Assembly: GCA_018065005.1 (NCBI GenBank)
Contig: JAGHUD010000034.1
Coordinates: forward strand, 1-52,698
Direction: 5' to 3'
DNA length: 52,698 nt
Source: Candidatus Physcousia equi
GTDB taxonomy: Bacteria; Bacteroidota; Bacteroidia; Bacteroidales; Bacteroidaceae
Shown: positions 51,095 to 52,698 of the stretch, piece after piece
How positions within the stretch are numbered: position 1 is the first letter of the stretch
Layout of the letters: the number at the start of each line of letters is the position of its first letter
Made by a program: the position numbers and the translations under genes
The notes under the pieces: generated by a model
Databases searched by the model: none
What the model saw: only the letters and a program-made list of their open reading frames with translations
What the model was told of the DNA's origin: nothing

Positions 51095-52423
51095 ATGAGA
51101 AGACTTACACTCCTTGCGTGCCTTCTGTTGGTGTCTTGCATGCTGAGCGCTCAGGGCATCCGAATCTATAAGACAGACGGCAGTTCTTCTGACATGCCTA
51201 TCAGCGAGATCGACCGCATAGAATGCTTGCCAGACATGAAGTTTGACGTAACGGACTACTCTGCCGAGGTCATGAAGATGTATGTCACGAAACTGGGCTA
51301 CAAGATTCCTGGCGAGAAAGAGGACAGAGAGGCTGTTCGCGTGAAGCTGGTGAACGAGGCTGGCGACGAACTCCTGACAACCGATGGTGGCATCCGACTG
51401 AGAGGCAACTCCACCAGCGAGCTCGAGAAGAAGCCTTGGGACCTGAAGCTGAACGAAAAGACTGCCATGCTGGGCATGCCTAAGGACAAGCGCTGGGTGT
51501 TGCTTGCCAACTATTGGGACCGCACCAACCTGCGCAACGATGTAGGTCTGGAAATCGCACGCCGCACAACCGGCATGCCTTGGAATCCTCATAGCCAGTA
51601 TGTGCAGCTCTATATCGACAACAAATACACAGGTCTCTATCTGCTCTGCGAAAAAATCAAGTCATCCAAGAATCGCGTCAACATCACCGAAATGGACGCT
51701 ACGGCTACGGCTGCTCCTGAGGTGACGGGTGGCTACCTCTTGGAGTTTGACTACAACCTGGACACCCAGACATTCAAGTCTTCCGGTTTCAACTTCGACG
51801 TCAACATCAAGGAGCCAGACCCCGCCACGAAGGAACAACTTGCCTACATCCAGGAGTATGTAAACTCCATGGAAGCTGTGCTCAAGAATGCCAGCCAAGT
51901 GCAGGCACATGGCTATGAGAAATACCTCGACGTGAACTCCTTCATCGACTTCTGGCTCGTGGGCGAAGTGGTGATGAACAAGGACTTCATGGGCCCTGCC
52001 AGCTGCTATATGTATAAGGATCGCAATGGCGTGATGTTTGCCGGACCGATTTGGGACCTCGACCTTTACACCTTCTCTGGTCAGCCGCATGGCGGCGTCA
52101 ACAACTTCTTGCTCAAGGATTGGTGCCTGTACTACAAAGCGCTCTTCGCCGACTCCAAATTTGTGGATCAAGTCAAGGTGCGTTGGCAGTTGCTCAAGGC
52201 GAGCTTGGAGAACGAAGAGAACTCCATCTACGACTACATCGACAAGCGCAGCGCACTCATCAGCGATGAAGTGCAAAAGGACGACAAAGCCTATCCCAAG
52301 CGCCAGTATAGCGGCAAGCTGACGGGCGACGAGTATGTCACCTTCCCACAAGCCGTCAGCATGATGAAGGACTTCCTGACCAAAAGAATCGCAGCGCTTG
52401 ACGAGCTGATCCGCAAGCTCTGA
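51095..52423 (+). CDS. CotH-kinase-family exported protein
   Basis: A 442-residue exported protein with a signal peptide (RLTLLACLLLVSCMLSAQ; LVSC could be a lipobox). It has a CotH-like kinase fold. Visible motifs are GGIRLRGNSTSELEKKPWDL (nucleotide-binding Arg/Lys region, about 104-123), WVLLANYWDRTNLRND, YTGLYLLCEKIK, GGYLLEFD, and MFAGPIWDLDLYT with the acidic metal-binding residues. Bacillus CotH phosphorylates spore coat proteins; targets in Bacteroidetes are unknown. The ATG at 51095 is chosen because it leads directly into the signal peptide and lies after the promoter box. A terminator follows. Confidence 0.92.
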   Translation: MRRLTLLACLLLVSCMLSAQGIRIYKTDGSSSDMPISEIDRIECLPDMKFDVTDYSAEVMKMYVTKLGYKIPGEKEDREAVRVKLVNEAGDELLTTDGGIRLRGNSTSELEKKPWDLKLNEKTAMLGMPKDKRWVLLANYWDRTNLRNDVGLEIARRTTGMPWNPHSQYVQLYIDNKYTGLYLLCEKIKSSKNRVNITEMDATATAAPEVTGGYLLEFDYNLDTQTFKSSGFNFDVNIKEPDPATKEQLAYIQEYVNSMEAVLKNASQVQAHGYEKYLDVNSFIDFWLVGEVVMNKDFMGPASCYMYKDRNGVMFAGPIWDLDLYTFSGQPHGGVNNFLLKDWCLYYKALFADSKFVDQVKVRWQLLKASLENEENSIYDYIDKRSALISDEVQKDDKAYPKRQYSGKLTGDEYVTFPQAVSMMKDFLTKRIAALDELIRKL

Positions 52424-52488
52424 CAACAGGTATGGCTAAGGTGCTCAGCACGCGGTTTTCTTCGCGCAACGAATGCCCGATGCTAAAA

Positions 52489-52535
52489 CAAAAAAGCAGT
52501 TATTCCACCCTTTCGGGCAGAATAACTGCTTTTTT
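52489..52535. terminator. strong terminator after the CotH-family gene
   Basis: A 13-bp perfect stem (AAAGCAGTTATTC / GAATAACTGCTTT, arms 52493-52505 and 52520-52532) has an A-run before it and a T-run after it, so it could work in both directions. Confidence 0.93.
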
Positions 52536-52641
52536 GTTGTCCGGTAAAAAAAAAATGACCCACAGGTCAAGAGAGAAGCTATGGCTTCCCGCTTAGCAAG
52601 CATTCGTAGAAATACACATTGTAGCAGTTGTAGAATCGTTG

Positions 52642-52650
52642 TACCTTTGC
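52642..52650 (+). promoter_or_regulatory. promoter -7 box for the gene at the window end
   Basis: TACCTTTGC matches the consensus, with TTG about 19 bases upstream. The leader to the ATG at 52689 would be about 35 bases. Confidence 0.65.
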
Positions 52651-52688
52651 CCCCGCAATATTGCAACATAACTACAACTGCTATTATT

Positions 52689-52698
52689 ATGACAAAAG
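52689..52698 (+). CDS. start of an unidentified gene (cut by window edge)
   Basis: ATGACAAAAG follows a good promoter box after a short leader. Only three codons (Met-Thr-Lys) are in the window, so the product cannot be named. Confidence 0.5.

Overview
The window reads as a stretch of core chromosome from a Bacteroidales bacterium, most likely a fairly GC-rich member of the Prevotellaceae. The evidence is the gene content (a bam/ompH/uppS cluster, paired DUF6089 and DUF6242 proteins, DUF4271, DUF4834, a Bacteroidetes-type YfhO, an ATP-type PEP carboxykinase, a C10 peptidase). The promoters agree: many genes are preceded by the Bacteroidetes -7 box TAnnTTTG, and Shine-Dalgarno sequences are mostly absent. 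I see no rRNA or tRNA gene, insertion sequence, phage gene or CRISPR array. I did not identify the species.

Left part (1-21,700, almost all on the minus strand). An envelope-biogenesis operon runs leftward: DUF6242 lipoprotein, DUF6089 outer-membrane protein, uppS, bamA, three ompH/Skp-like chaperone genes, murI (cut by the window edge). Next come rpsO-yfhO, then DUF4271-hemD-rnpA-yidD-EamA transporter, a LOG-family protein, and metK behind a candidate SAM-II-type riboswitch. A WYL-domain regulator is divergent from a small membrane protein. A VanW-family protein, DUF4834, and the phosphatidylethanolamine genes pssA and psd follow.

Middle (21,800-33,000). dnaE, a thioredoxin and a small acidic protein lie on the plus strand. 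upp is on the minus strand, pckA on the plus strand, and an OmpA-family protein on the minus strand. A C10 (streptopain-like) peptidase pseudogene carries a frameshift and an in-frame stop.

Right part (33,000-52,698, plus strand). A TlpA-like thioredoxin lipoprotein and DsbD form a likely periplasmic thiol-reduction pair. They are followed by an M16 peptidase, pdxB, a Wzx-type flippase, the acpP-fabF-rnc cluster, a GH3-family protein, an Ig-like lipoprotein, a NhaD/CitMHS-type antiporter, a secreted protein of unknown function coupled to a sirtuin (cobB), and a CotH-family protein. The start of one more gene is at the very end.

The most unusual signal is in the gaps rather than in the genes. 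Four gaps carry arrays of a 17-bp palindrome (GTTTCTG-nnn-CAGAAAC), and in three of them the copies repeat at an exact 22-bp step. Several other gaps hold unrelated short tandem repeats of 22-29 bp. These arrays sit mainly at 3' ends of genes. I see no complete novel multi-gene system; the palindrome arrays and the WYL/membrane-protein pair are the best leads.
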